Shown piece after piece: positions 24,191 to 33,776 of a DNA stretch of 64,000 nucleotides (position 1 is the first letter of the stretch; the number at the start of each line of letters is the position of its first letter). The notes beneath the pieces were generated by a model. That model had not been told where the DNA came from. It saw nothing but the letters and a program-made list of their open reading frames with translations, and ran no database searches. A program made the position numbers and the translations under genes. The stretch comes from Massilia glaciei (lineage in GTDB: Bacteria > Pseudomonadota > Gammaproteobacteria > Burkholderiales > Burkholderiaceae_D): positions 1 through 64,000 of the forward strand of contig NZ_PXWF02000321.1 of assembly GCF_003011895.2 (NCBI RefSeq), written 5' to 3'.

Positions 24191-26677
24191 ATGAAGAACC
24201 CCGCCAAGACCCTGACATTGACAGCCACCAAGGCGCCGCGCAAAGCTAGCGCCCCGCTGGCCGTGCCGAAAACCGCGACCTCCTACTTCCTCGAAACGGA
24301 TGCGGCGAGCACGGTCACGGTCGTCAAAAAGGGGTCGCGCCTGGCAGGTGTCGCCGTTCAAACCCTGCCGGCCGGCGTGGAGCAGGGCGCCGCCGCGGCG
24401 GTCGCCGTGGTGCGCAAGCGCACCAAGCTGGTCGCCGTGCCGAGCGTCGAGGCCGCACCCGAGCCGGCCGCCGCCGTGGCCGCGCCAAAGGCGCCGGCCA
24501 AGCCGCGCGCGGCGTCGAAGAAGGCCGATGCCGAGCCGACCGTCATCATCACCGCCGGCCAGTCGGTGAGCCAGACCACCGACGCGGCCGCGCTGGCCGC
24601 GATCGACACCTCGGGCTACCTGTTGCCGTCCGTTAAAGTGCCGGGCCGCCGCGGCCGCAAGCCGAGCGAGTTCACGCCCGAGAACGACGAGGTGGCGGCG
24701 CTCAACGCGGTCGAGCGCGCCGAACTCAAAGCGGTCTCGAAGGCGCGCGAGCGCAAGGCCAAGGGCAGCGTCAACGGCGTGTTGCCGGCCGACCCGAAGG
24801 CGTCCGAGGCCGACATGGAGCGCCGCCGCAACCAGATCAAGAACCTGATCAACATGGGCAAGGAGCGCGGCTACCTGACCTACGCCGAGATCAACGACCA
24901 GTTGCCGGAGAACATCATCGATCCGGAGGCGGTCGAGGGCATCATCGCCACCTTCAACGACATGGGCATCGCCGTCTACGAGCGCGCGCCCGACGCCGAA
25001 ATGATGCTGCTGACCGACACGGTCGCCACCGCCACCAGCGACGACGAAGTCGAGGCCGCGGCCGCGACGGCGCTGTCGACGGTCGACTCCGACTTTGGCC
25101 GCACCACCGACCCGGTGCGCATGTACATGCGCGAGATGGGCGCCGTCGCGCTGCTCACGCGCGAGGGCGAGATCGAGATCGCCAAGCGCATCGAGGGCGG
25201 CCTCAAGGACATGGTCCAGGCCATTTCGGCCTGCCCGACCACGATCGCCGAGATCATCGCCCTGTCGCACAAGATCGCCAACGACACCATCAAGGTCGAC
25301 GAGGTGGTCGACGGTTTCGTCGACCTCAACGAATCGAACGCGCCGGCCGCGCCCGCGCCGCACAGCGCCGCCTCCGACGATGACGAGGACGACGAGGAGG
25401 AGCACGAGGAGGAGGATGGCGACGCCAACGGCGGCGCGGCCGGTTTCTCGGCCGAGCAGTTGACGCAGCTGCGCCGCGGCGCGCTCGACAAGTTCGCGAT
25501 CATCGAAGCCCAGTTCGAAAAAATGGCCAAGGCCTTCGAGAAGGACGGCTACGGTTCGAAGAACTATGTCAAGGCGCAGGAAGTGATCTCGAACGAGCTG
25601 CTCGGCATCCGCTTCACCGCCAAGGTCGTTGAAAAGCTGTGCGACACCCTGCGCGGCCAGATGGACGAGGTGCGCCACATCGAAAAGGCCGTGCTCGAGA
25701 TTTGCGTGAACCGCTGCGGCATGCCGCGCGCCCACTTCATCAAGGTGTTCCCGGGCAGCGAAACCGACCTCGACTGGGTTGACGGCGAAGTCAACGCGAA
25801 CCATCCGTACAGCACCGTGCTCGGCCGCAACGTGCCGGCCGTGAAGGAACACCAGAAGCGCATGATCGCGCTGCAGGCGCGCGTGGCGCTGCCGCTGGCC
25901 GACCTGCGCAAGATTAACAAGCAGATGGCCGCGGGCGAAAAGCGCGCGCGCCACGCCAAGCGCGAAATGACGGTCGCCAACCTGCGTCTGGTTATTTCGA
26001 TCGCCAAGAAGTACATCAACCGCGGTCTGCAATTCCTCGACCTGATCCAGGAAGGCAACATCGGCCTGCTCAAGGCGGTCGACAAGTTCGAGTACCGCCG
26101 CGGTTACAAGTTCTCGACCTACGCGACTTGGTGGATCCGCCAGGCCATCACGCGTTCGATCGCCGACATGGCGCGCACCATCCGCGTGCCGGTGCACATG
26201 ATCGAGACGATCAACAAGATGAACCGCATCTCGCGCCAGATCATGCAGGAAACGGGCAGCGAGCCGGACCTGGCGACGCTGGCGCTCAAGATGGAAATGC
26301 CGGAGAATAAGGTCCGCGAGATCATGAAGATCGCGAAAGAGCCGATTTCGATGGAAACGCCGATGGGCGAGGACGGCGATTCGCAACTGGGCGACTTTAT
26401 CGAAGACAACACGACGCTCGCGCCGCTCGACGCCGCCCTGCACGCGTCGATGCGCAACGTCATCAAGGAAGTGCTCGATTCGCTGACCCCGCGCGAGGCC
26501 AAGGTGTTGCGCATGCGTTATGGCGTTGAGATGTCGAACGACCACACGCTCGAGGAGGTGGGCAAGCAGTTCGACGTCACGCGCGAGCGCATCCGCCAGA
26601 TCGAGGCGAAGGCGATGAGCAAGCTGCGCCAGCCGTCGCGTTCGGACAAGCTCAAGAGCTTCTTGCACAACCACTGA
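24191..26677 (+). CDS. rpoD: RNA polymerase primary sigma factor RpoD (sigma-70)
   Basis: RpoD is the housekeeping sigma factor. Starting at ATG 24191 ([10 protein letters not shown]) after GGAG, the product is 828 residues, far longer than the 613 of E. coli. A roughly 210-residue Ala/Lys/Pro-rich leader precedes region 1.1 ([20 protein letters not shown]). Region 1.2 is [11 protein letters not shown]. An acidic stretch ([15 protein letters not shown]) lies in the non-conserved region. Region 2 includes [19 protein letters not shown] and [19 protein letters not shown]. Region 3 follows, and region 4 carries the helix-turn-helix [20 protein letters not shown]. The end LKSFLHNH is standard. 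Confidence 0.98.
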   Translation: MKNPAKTLTLTATKAPRKASAPLAVPKTATSYFLETDAASTVTVVKKGSRLAGVAVQTLPAGVEQGAAAAVAVVRKRTKLVAVPSVEAAPEPAAAVAAPKAPAKPRAASKKADAEPTVIITAGQSVSQTTDAAALAAIDTSGYLLPSVKVPGRRGRKPSEFTPENDEVAALNAVERAELKAVSKARERKAKGSVNGVLPADPKASEADMERRRNQIKNLINMGKERGYLTYAEINDQLPENIIDPEAVEGIIATFNDMGIAVYERAPDAEMMLLTDTVATATSDDEVEAAAATALSTVDSDFGRTTDPVRMYMREMGAVALLTREGEIEIAKRIEGGLKDMVQAISACPTTIAEIIALSHKIANDTIKVDEVVDGFVDLNESNAPAAPAPHSAASDDDEDDEEEHEEEDGDANGGAAGFSAEQLTQLRRGALDKFAIIEAQFEKMAKAFEKDGYGSKNYVKAQEVISNELLGIRFTAKVVEKLCDTLRGQMDEVRHIEKAVLEICVNRCGMPRAHFIKVFPGSETDLDWVDGEVNANHPYSTVLGRNVPAVKEHQKRMIALQARVALPLADLRKINKQMAAGEKRARHAKREMTVANLRLVISIAKKYINRGLQFLDLIQEGNIGLLKAVDKFEYRRGYKFSTYATWWIRQAITRSIADMARTIRVPVHMIETINKMNRISRQIMQETGSEPDLATLALKMEMPENKVREIMKIAKEPISMETPMGEDGDSQLGDFIEDNTTLAPLDAALHASMRNVIKEVLDSLTPREAKVLRMRYGVEMSNDHTLEEVGKQFDVTRERIRQIEAKAMSKLRQPSRSDKLKSFLHNH

Positions 26678-26715
26678 TCGGCGGGCGCGCGACGCGCCTG
26701 AGTTTTACAAAAAAT

Positions 26716-26741
26716 GGCCCGGCAATGTCGGGCCTTTTTTT
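26716..26741 (+). terminator. rpoD terminator
   Basis: GGCCCG and CGGGCC form a six-base stem around GCAATGT, followed by seven T. It lies 38 bases after the rpoD stop codon. Confidence 0.85.
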
Positions 26742-26909
26742 GGGCTTGCGCGGCACGCCGGATCAATTTTTTCGGCGGACCGGCTTGCCTGCGTCCGGCG
26801 ACATCCTCGTTTGCAAAAACTCGGCGGGTTAATTCTTCTCATTGATTAAGCGTTGGATCATCTTCATAATCAGTATTTCGCCGACAAGAATGCCGACCAG
26901 GTCCACCTA

Positions 26910-27515
26910 ATGAAGCGCTCTTTTTTCACCTTGTTGTTCGTTTACTGCCTCGCCGTCCAGGCGCAGCCATCGGCTTTGAATGACAAGGTTGTCCAGAACC
27001 TGGGCGAGCATTTGTTCGGACCGGGACAGGCACTGTATCCAAGCGCGCTGGCAAACACTGGCGCGCAGGGCACGGCCGTGATCGAGGGTGTCGCGCACCC
27101 CGGCGGTACTTTGTCCGGTTTGAAGGTGGTGAAGACGTCGCGCTCGGCAGCCCTCGACAGAAACGCCCTGGTGCTTGTTAAAATAATCGATCTGGACATG
27201 AAAAAGACACTTGCGGAACCGATGAAATTCACGGTTTCCATTGTGTTTATGCGCGATTCGCTGGAAACACTGAAAGAAAAGCCCTGCTCGGATTTTATCG
27301 CGGACTATGACTATTTCACGAAGACCTTCCCCGAATTGCCAAGCAAAAAAATGCCCCTGATCGGCTACGCCAGTGGAATACTGCTTCTGGCGAAAATGGA
27401 CGCCTACAAAGCCCTGATGGCGCGTGAGGAGGCTGTGATCGCCAGCGCTGTCGCGCGCTGTCGCGCACATCCCGAGAACCGATTCATGGCGACCTTCGTG
27501 CGCGAAATCGGATAG
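26910..27515 (+). CDS. Secreted TonB-C-terminal-like protein of unknown function
   Basis: Starting at ATG 26910, the 201-residue product begins with a signal peptide (MKRSFFTLLFVYCLAVQAQ). The mature N-terminal half resembles a TonB C-terminal fold: NTGAQGTAVIEGVAHPGGTLSGLKVVKTSRSAALDRNALVLV has the usual 'strand - GxVxxxxVxxSSGxxxLDxAA' pattern, here in abbreviated form. The rest is unfamiliar. There is no transmembrane anchor or proline-rich spacer, so it is not a classical energy transducer. It stands alone between rpoD and a non-coding stretch. Confidence 0.6.
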   Translation: MKRSFFTLLFVYCLAVQAQPSALNDKVVQNLGEHLFGPGQALYPSALANTGAQGTAVIEGVAHPGGTLSGLKVVKTSRSAALDRNALVLVKIIDLDMKKTLAEPMKFTVSIVFMRDSLETLKEKPCSDFIADYDYFTKTFPELPSKKMPLIGYASGILLLAKMDAYKALMAREEAVIASAVARCRAHPENRFMATFVREIG

Positions 27516-27956
27516 GCGGCTCCCGCCCTCGCTGTTTAACAGAGACTATGCACGCCACCAGCACATCGACCTACAAAATCTCCGCCGATCTGGCATTCCT
27601 TACCGAAGGATGGGCGGACGGCTTGGACTCGGCGTTGCGCTTTGGATAGAGATAGCGTAGTCGACGCTGCCGGCCCCAATCTTCGACGCGCTCATCAAGA
27701 TTCCACGGGTCGTTGATTTTGAGGATGTTGCGCCCGGACCAGTGCGGCTGCTTGGTAGGCGGATGCCTGCGCAGCCCTCTCTGGCATTCGTGCTCGTTTC
27801 GCGCCTGGTTTTGTCTCTTTTCGTCGCATCGTGCCTTGGTTTTTTTGCTGAAAGAAAACCGGGTACAAACGAGACAGAACGCGCATAAATAAGACGCCAA
27901 ACGAGCATGAATGCCAGAGCGAGTCGTGGGGGAGGGCAGCGGGGGTCCGGCTCTTT
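27516..27956. other. Intergenic region without a recognisable gene
   Basis: Only short reading frames without family similarity occur in these 441 bases, including a 33-codon + frame from 27548. No repeat or clear terminator was found. It may hold decayed coding sequence. Confidence 0.4.
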
Positions 27957-28856
27957 CTATGGCTGGTACACGCGCACGTACTCAACCTCCATTTGCACCG
28001 GGAAGATCGCGTCGTCGACCGGCCCGCCGAGGTCGCCACCCAGCGCCACGTTGAGCAACAGATACTGCGGATTGCTGAAAGGCCACTTCGCGTTGTCGCC
28101 ATCCTTCGGATTGACGAACTGGAAAAAATTGCGGTTGTCGACGCCGATCACGACCTGCTCGGCATCCCACCTGAGCTGGTAGTTGTGGAACGCGTCGCAG
28201 GCGTCGGCGACCGTCGTGGTCACCGTTTTCTGCGTGTTCATGGGCCAGTTGTAGGCGCCGGTGTGCACGCTGCCCAGGACCTGGCCCGGGGTCTTGCCGA
28301 CATGCTCCATGATGTCGATCTCGCCGTCCGCCGGCCACGCGCCCTTGCTGCCCAGCGTCCAGATCGCCGGCCAGGTGCCCAGCCCGCAGGGCAGTTTGGC
28401 GCGGATCTCGAAGTAGCCGTAGGTCCAGTCGATCTTGCCGCGCGTGAAGAGCCGCGCCGAGGTGTACGACTGTCCGCCGTAGTCGGCCGCGCCGGTCAGC
28501 TTTTCCTTGAGCGCCGTGATGACCAGCTTGCCGTCGGCCACGCGCGAATTGTCGAGCCGCGCGCGCGAATAGTACTGCAGTTCGTTGTTGTGCCAGCCTT
28601 GCTTGTTGCGGCTGGTGTCGTAGTCCCATTTGGCCGGATCGGGCAGGCCGGCGACGTCGAACTCGTCGGACCAGACCAGCCGCCAGCTGGCCGGCACGCC
28701 GCCGGCGGGCATCGCGGGCGGCGCCGGCGGGGCCGGCGTGACGGGCGCGGGCGCGGGCGGGACGGGAACCGGGGCCGCCGGGGACGCCGCGCTGCCGCCG
28801 CCACAGGCGCTAAGCGCGCAAAGTCCCGCCACGATGATAGGCAAAGTATTTTTCAA
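27957..28856 (-). CDS. Glycoside hydrolase family 16 lipoprotein (laminarinase-like)
   Basis: This endo-acting beta-glucanase-type enzyme is anchored to a membrane by lipid. I choose the TTG at 28854-28856, preceded by GGAG, because it gives a proper lipoprotein signal (LKNTLPIIVAGLCALSAC). The ATG 31 codons upstream adds an arginine-rich stretch that only shadows the neighbouring gene. A Pro/Ala linker follows Cys, then the GH16 domain. The catalytic motif EIDIMEH (Glu179, Asp181, Glu184) is intact, and the QYY and WPAIW segments are typical. It lies with a halogenase-like gene and a large TonB receptor, suggesting that the locus harvests a beta-1,3-glucan or similar polymer. The exact substrate is not readable. 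Confidence 0.88.
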   Translation of the reverse strand: MKNTLPIIVAGLCALSACGGGSAASPAAPVPVPPAPAPVTPAPPAPPAMPAGGVPASWRLVWSDEFDVAGLPDPAKWDYDTSRNKQGWHNNELQYYSRARLDNSRVADGKLVITALKEKLTGAADYGGQSYTSARLFTRGKIDWTYGYFEIRAKLPCGLGTWPAIWTLGSKGAWPADGEIDIMEHVGKTPGQVLGSVHTGAYNWPMNTQKTVTTTVADACDAFHNYQLRWDAEQVVIGVDNRNFFQFVNPKDGDNAKWPFSNPQYLLLNVALGGDLGGPVDDAIFPVQMEVEYVRVYQP

Positions 28857-28882
28857 TTTACACTCCAAAGGTTTAGCGTGCG

Positions 28883-30394
28883 TTAGTTGGCGCCGGCGGC
28901 GCAATGGGCGGCGATGAATTCGGCCTGGCTCGGCATCGCCTTGACGCATTTGGCGATCACCTGCTCGACATTGCCCAGATAGGCGGCCACCTCGGCCTCG
29001 GGCCGCAGGTCGGCGAACGGATGGTAGCCGCGCGGCATCGCGCCTTGCCCGACCATCACCTGCAGCCAGCTCATCTCCGTGAACAACTCATCCTGCTCGC
29101 GGTAGATGCGCCCGTTGCTGAGGAACAGGTCGATTTTGCGCTGCAGGCTCTCGGGGATCGGCATGGTGCGGCAGTAATCCCAGAACGCCGAGTCGGTGCG
29201 CCGCGTGACCTTGTAATGGAGCACCAGGAAGTCGCGGATGCGCTCGTATTCGACCTGGGTTTGCAGGTTGTACTCGGCGATGTCGGCGGCGTCGAATCCC
29301 GCTTGCGGGAAGAAATTGATGATGCGCGATATCGCCGTCTGGATCAGGTGGATGCTGGTCGACTCGAGCGGCTCCATGAAGCCGCTGGCCAGCCCGACCG
29401 AGACGCAATTGTGGCTCCAGCTTTTCTTGCGCCGTCCCGTCTGGAAGCGGATGTGGCGCGGTTGCGCGGTCGGTTCGCCGTCCAGGTTGGCCATCAAAAT
29501 GGCCTCGGCCTGGTCGGCCTCCATGAAGCCGCTGCTGTAGACGTGGCCGTTGCCGGTGCGGTGCTGCAGCGGGATGCGCCACTGCCAGCCGGCCGCGTGG
29601 GCGGTCGAGCGCGTCATCGGCAGCAGTTCGCCGGCCGACGCGCAGGGCACGGCGATGGCGCGGTCGCAGGGCAGCCAGTGCGACCAGTCCTCGTAGCCGG
29701 CGTGCAGGGTTTGCTCGATCAGCAGGGCGCGCATGCCCGAGCAGTCGACGAAGAAATCGCCCTCGATGCGCTCGCCGCTTTCCATCACGACGGCGTCGAT
29801 GAAGCCGTCGGGCTCGCGTTGCGACACGCGCGCGATCTTGCCCTCGGTGCGGCGCACGCCGCGTTGTTCGGCGTAGTCGCGCAAGAAGCGCGCGTACAGG
29901 CTGGCGTCGAAATGGAAGGCGTGCACCAGGTCTTGCAGGGGCGAGCCGCGCATCTCGGGCGGCGCGCGCATGAACTTGGCGTGGTGCGGTGCGGCCGTGT
30001 TCATCGAGTAGGCCGCGAGCGGGCCGGCGCGGCCGAGCTTGGCCATGCGCAGCCAGAAATGGTGGAACGGCAGGGCGTCGCCGGGCTGGCCGACGCGGCC
30101 GAAACCGTGGATGTAGCGCTCGCCCGTCTGGCCCCAGTTGACGAACTCGATGCCGAGTTTGAAGGTGCCCTGGGTCGCGCGCAGGAAGGTGTCCTCGTCT
30201 ATGCCGAGCGCACGGTTGAATTCGTTAATGTGGGGGATGGTCGCCTCGCCGACGCCGATGATGCCGATCTCGTCCGATTCGATCAGGCGGATCTGGCAGG
30301 CCGGGCCCAGCGTTTTCGACAGGGCCGACGCTGTCATCCAGCCGGCGGTGCCGCCGCCGACCACGACTATTTTTCGCACAGGTGTGAGGGTCAT
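28883..30394 (-). CDS. Tryptophan-halogenase-like flavoprotein
   Basis: This 503-residue FAD-dependent protein belongs to the tryptophan halogenase family (PF04820). The dinucleotide fold VVVGGGTAGWMTAS lies at about 8-21, GVGEATIP follows at about 50, and the family motif W-x-W-x-I-P is present as WQWRIP (about 268-273). Start ATG 30392-30394 has GGAG a few bases upstream. In Caulobacter, Xanthomonas and relatives, paralogues of this type sit next to TonB receptors and glycoside hydrolases without a known halide product. The same setting here suggests a role in polymer use rather than antibiotic synthesis. It precedes the GH16 gene by 26 bases and is probably co-transcribed. Confidence 0.88.
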   Translation of the reverse strand: MTLTPVRKIVVVGGGTAGWMTASALSKTLGPACQIRLIESDEIGIIGVGEATIPHINEFNRALGIDEDTFLRATQGTFKLGIEFVNWGQTGERYIHGFGRVGQPGDALPFHHFWLRMAKLGRAGPLAAYSMNTAAPHHAKFMRAPPEMRGSPLQDLVHAFHFDASLYARFLRDYAEQRGVRRTEGKIARVSQREPDGFIDAVVMESGERIEGDFFVDCSGMRALLIEQTLHAGYEDWSHWLPCDRAIAVPCASAGELLPMTRSTAHAAGWQWRIPLQHRTGNGHVYSSGFMEADQAEAILMANLDGEPTAQPRHIRFQTGRRKKSWSHNCVSVGLASGFMEPLESTSIHLIQTAISRIINFFPQAGFDAADIAEYNLQTQVEYERIRDFLVLHYKVTRRTDSAFWDYCRTMPIPESLQRKIDLFLSNGRIYREQDELFTEMSWLQVMVGQGAMPRGYHPFADLRPEAEVAAYLGNVEQVIAKCVKAMPSQAEFIAAHCAAGAN

Positions 30395-30741
30395 GCGCAC
30401 GTCTCCTGCAATAGAGTTAGAACAATCACCTTCGTTGAAACACCCACGGCCAAACATCCACGGCCACCCGCGCACCGACCAACCGTGCCCGCGCACCCAC
30501 TAACCGTCATCCCCGCGAAGGCGGGGACCTATGCTGAGCATGAATGTAAGTGCAGTTAGATCATTCAGGCCGTGCAGCGGGGCTAAAATGGGTCGACGGC
30601 GCGTGACCGCATATTCAATATGGGGCAAACGCATGCGTTCGCACTTTCGCGGGGATGACGTTGGGGGGAGGTGGGTTTGATTCTTGGTTTTCGACTTCTG
30701 TTTGGCCGGCGGCCAATGCGGCGCCGCCGGCCCACTTCCGC
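30395..30741. other. Intergenic region with an inverted pair of REP-type repeats
   Basis: The 347-base gap between the TonB receptor and the halogenase-like gene carries one complete REP-type palindrome (30505-30529). A degenerate half copy follows at about 30643-30664 in the opposite sense. The layout resembles a BIME. No gene is seen. Confidence 0.5.
30505..30529. repeat. REP-type palindrome
   Basis: CGTCATCCCCGCGAAGGCGGGGACC is followed by ATGCTGAGCAT, the extended form shared (in reverse) with the copies near 58295 and 58364. Confidence 0.65.
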
Positions 30742-33642
30742 TTAGAACTTGTAGTTCATCCCCATCAAGACCTGGCGTCCGAAATAATACGTGTAGTTCG
30801 GCAGCAGCATCGATTTGTCGGGCGCGTTGTCGCCCGGCGTCACGCTGTTCTGGGTCGGTTTGTCGAACACGTTGTTGACCTGCAGCAGGAACGACAAGCC
30901 CTTGTAAGCGCCTTTTTCGATCTCATAGCCGATCTGCATGTCGGCCACGCGGTCCACATTCTGCTCGCGCGTCGTCGCGTTGAGGAAGATGTCGCGCGTG
31001 GTCGCCGTGAACGCCGAACGGTAGCGCTGGCTAAAGCGCGCCGAGAAACCGTGCTTCTCGTAGTACGCCGTGGCGCTGCCCGACACCCCCGACAAGCCGT
31101 TGAGCTTGATCTCCTTGCCATCCTTGTCCTGGATGTCGCTGAACAATTTGGACGCGCTCGCCACCAGGCCGAAGCCGTCGAGCATCGGATGGATCATCGC
31201 GCCTTCGAGCGAGGCCGACAGTTCGAGGCCCTGCAGCTTGCCGCCCTCGGCATTGACCGGTTGCATCACGGGACCGAATTTCTGCACCACGATGCCGGCC
31301 GGCAGGCCCGGCGGCAGCGGGAATGACGAATTGTCGCGCGCGCGCAGTTCGTTGTAGACATAGTTCTCGAGCGTCTTGTGGAACGCCGCGGCCGACACGT
31401 AGGTGCGCTTGCCGAAGTACTTCTCGAACGAGAAGTCGATCGAGGTCGCGCGCCACGGCTCAAGCTCCGGATTGCCCGAATAGGCGACCGTCCATTTGCC
31501 CTGGTCCGGACCCGGCTCCTTGATCACGGTCGGCGTGCTGCTGCCGGCGCGCAGGTCGACGATGTTCGGGCGCGCCAGCGTCTTGGCCGCGCCGAAGCGG
31601 CCGATGAAGCCCCTCGGGAACTCCGCCACCAGGTTCAAGCTTGGCAGGTAGTCGGTGTAGCTGGCGCCGCCGCTGCGGGCGAACAACTGGGTGATGTCCG
31701 GGGTCGCATTGTTGCCGCGGTATTCCCAGCCCGTCGAGTTCTGTTCCGTCTTGACCGCCTGCAAGCCCAGGTTGCCGCGCACGGGCACGTTGCCGAACTC
31801 GGTGTCGATGTCGAGCTTGGCGAACGCGGTCATGACCTTCTCGTGCACGCCCGAGTCGTTGTCGACCTTTTGCGCGAACAGCGGTTGCAGCGAGACCACG
31901 CCGGTGTTGGCCAGCGCCGGCACGTCGATCCGGATCATGCCCGGGATGCCGGCCCACGACATGTTGATCGGGGCGCCCAGCGCGGAGGCCGGGATGTCGC
32001 GGATGTAGTTGCCGTTGGCATCCTTTTTCATCAGCAGGCGCGCCTCGTTCTTGCTCACGTCCTTGTCGCGCGCGGTGTAGTTGACGCCGGCGGTGAAGTC
32101 GCTGAAGAAACCGTCGAGCCGGCGCGTGGCCGACAGGCGCAGCGTCTTGATCTGGTCCTTGATGTTCGGGTTCCGGATCGCGCCGGTGTAGGCGTCCTGG
32201 TCGCCGACGAAGTCGAAGCCGCCCTGGTCGCCCATCTTGACGATGCCCGGGTTGGCCAGGTAGTCGGCCTGGGCCGGGGTCCAGGTCTGGGCGCCGCCGT
32301 CGACCGGCACGTTCCAGCTGAAGCTGCCGTAGGTCCAGTTCTGGGCGGCGCTGTCGTACGGCGCGGCGTACACCTCGGAGTAGGTCTCGTTGCGGTCGCT
32401 GCGCGAGAAGCTCACGTCGCTCATGGCGCGCCACTGGTCGTTCAGGCGCAGCTCGGTGTTCCAGCCCAGCGCCGAGATGCTGTCCTTGCGCTTGGTGTCG
32501 AAGTTGCCGGTCGTGACCGGCATCTTGTCGGCCGTGGCGCTGGTGGTGAAGGTGTTCTGGCCGACCTGGGTGGTCTTGACGTTCGACAGGTTAGGGGCGA
32601 CACCGCCGCCCCAGGTCGCGAACATGCTCGAGAGGAATTTGGCGCCGACCTCGTGGGTGTCGAACTTGGAGTAGTACAGGTCGAGCTGGCTGCGCAGATT
32701 CTTGTTGGGCTTCCATTCGAGCACGGCCATGAGGCCGTCGCGCGTGTTGCGCTTGGTCGAGGAGGTCGCGGTCCAGAACATCGGCAGCATCGAGTTGCCG
32801 TTGGCCACGCCCGGCGCCGGGAACTTCGAAGGCGCGTTGCCCGACACGGGCAGGCCGTACGGGCTGAAGTCGCCGTACATGACGAGCTCGGTCTGCTTGA
32901 CCTCGCTGGCGACGTCGAGGCGGGCGAAACCGGCCGCGATGCCGAAGGTGTTGTTGGCGAACTGGTCGACGTAGGAGATGCTAAAGCGCTTGCCGATCCC
33001 CGGCGCCACGCCCGAGACCAGGTTCTCGGTCGAGTTCTTCTCGCCGCGCAGGTTGACCGCGATCTCGCGTCCGCGCGTGTCGAGCGGCTTGCGCGAACGC
33101 AGGTCGACCGTGCCCGACAGGCCCTGGCCGATCAGGGTGCCGTCGGGGGTCTTGTAGACCAGCGCAGAGCCGATCAGCTCGGACGGGAACTGGTCGTATT
33201 CGACCGTGCGGGCGTCGTTGGAGCTGACCACCTCGCGTCCGTTGAGCAGCGAGCCGGAGAATTCGGGCGACAGGCCGCGGATCGAGATCACGCTCACGCG
33301 GCCGTCGGGGCCGCGCTGGCCGACCACGCCGGGCAGGCGCGAGAGCGCCTCGGCGATGCTGGCGTCGGGCAGCTTGCCGAGTTCCTCGGCCGAGACGACC
33401 TCGACGATGGAATCGGACTTGCGCTTGGTCGCGACCGAGTCTTCGATGCTGCGGCGGATGCCTTTGACGACCACGACCGTGACGGGTTCGGCGGCCGCGG
33501 CGGCCTCGGTCTCCTTGGCCGCGTCTTGCGCCTGGGCCGCGCCCGACACCACCAGCAGGGTGGCGCAGGCCGCGGCGATCGGGCTCAGACGGAAATATGG
33601 GCGGGTGCCACGGTTGTCGCGTGGTCGGATTGTGGTCTTCAT
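30742..33642 (-). CDS. TonB-dependent receptor, Caulobacter carbohydrate type
   Basis: This 966-residue outer-membrane transporter has a signal peptide ending AQAQ. A TonB box-like stretch (VTVVVVKGIRRS) is followed by the plug domain (VVSAEELGKLPDASIAEALS, RGLSPEFSGSLLNGRE). A long beta-barrel ends in the aromatic C-terminus MGMNYKF. 'KLPDASIAEALSRLPGV' and the 'QFPSELIGSALVYKTPDGTL' region are characteristic of the Caulobacter/Xanthomonas class of receptors for oligosaccharides. Start ATG has GGAG upstream. Two LacI-type palindromes lie in the promoter region (33697-33710 and 33763-33776). With the downstream halogenase-like and GH16 genes it forms a polysaccharide-utilisation locus. Confidence 0.92.
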   Translation of the reverse strand: MKTTIRPRDNRGTRPYFRLSPIAAACATLLVVSGAAQAQDAAKETEAAAAAEPVTVVVVKGIRRSIEDSVATKRKSDSIVEVVSAEELGKLPDASIAEALSRLPGVVGQRGPDGRVSVISIRGLSPEFSGSLLNGREVVSSNDARTVEYDQFPSELIGSALVYKTPDGTLIGQGLSGTVDLRSRKPLDTRGREIAVNLRGEKNSTENLVSGVAPGIGKRFSISYVDQFANNTFGIAAGFARLDVASEVKQTELVMYGDFSPYGLPVSGNAPSKFPAPGVANGNSMLPMFWTATSSTKRNTRDGLMAVLEWKPNKNLRSQLDLYYSKFDTHEVGAKFLSSMFATWGGGVAPNLSNVKTTQVGQNTFTTSATADKMPVTTGNFDTKRKDSISALGWNTELRLNDQWRAMSDVSFSRSDRNETYSEVYAAPYDSAAQNWTYGSFSWNVPVDGGAQTWTPAQADYLANPGIVKMGDQGGFDFVGDQDAYTGAIRNPNIKDQIKTLRLSATRRLDGFFSDFTAGVNYTARDKDVSKNEARLLMKKDANGNYIRDIPASALGAPINMSWAGIPGMIRIDVPALANTGVVSLQPLFAQKVDNDSGVHEKVMTAFAKLDIDTEFGNVPVRGNLGLQAVKTEQNSTGWEYRGNNATPDITQLFARSGGASYTDYLPSLNLVAEFPRGFIGRFGAAKTLARPNIVDLRAGSSTPTVIKEPGPDQGKWTVAYSGNPELEPWRATSIDFSFEKYFGKRTYVSAAAFHKTLENYVYNELRARDNSSFPLPPGLPAGIVVQKFGPVMQPVNAEGGKLQGLELSASLEGAMIHPMLDGFGLVASASKLFSDIQDKDGKEIKLNGLSGVSGSATAYYEKHGFSARFSQRYRSAFTATTRDIFLNATTREQNVDRVADMQIGYEIEKGAYKGLSFLLQVNNVFDKPTQNSVTPGDNAPDKSMLLPNYTYYFGRQVLMGMNYKF

Positions 33643-33696
33643 CTACGTTCTCCAAGTAGTGTAATGATAGGGTGACCCGGGGCTTTTGGGGTCTTA

Positions 33697-33710
33697 TGGA
33701 ATCGTTTCCA
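33697..33710. promoter_or_regulatory. LacI-family-type operator 1
   Basis: TGGAATCGTTTCCA is a near-perfect palindrome with the central CG typical of LacI/GalR-family sites (extended ATGGAATCGTTTCCAT). It lies 55 bases upstream of the TonB receptor start. Confidence 0.65.
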
Positions 33711-33762
33711 TTCGTCTTTTTTGAAATATATCATTCATTAAAGCGAAGTGCGAACAATTTCT

Positions 33763-33776
33763 TGGAAACGTTCCCA
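33763..33776. promoter_or_regulatory. LacI-family-type operator 2
   Basis: TGGAAACGTTCCCA is a second palindrome of the same design, 66 bases centre to centre from the first. A TATATT-like -10 element on the minus strand lies between them. The regulator gene is not in the window. Confidence 0.6.

Noticed and set aside
23966-26674. 902-codon leftward frame opposite rpoD
   Set aside because: It is the reverse-strand shadow of rpoD; its composition (Arg, His, Asp repeats) is typical of antisense frames in GC-rich DNA.
31378-33675. 765-codon rightward frame opposite the TonB receptor
   Set aside because: It is antisense to a complete TonB receptor with signal peptide and barrel end; no domain is recognisable.
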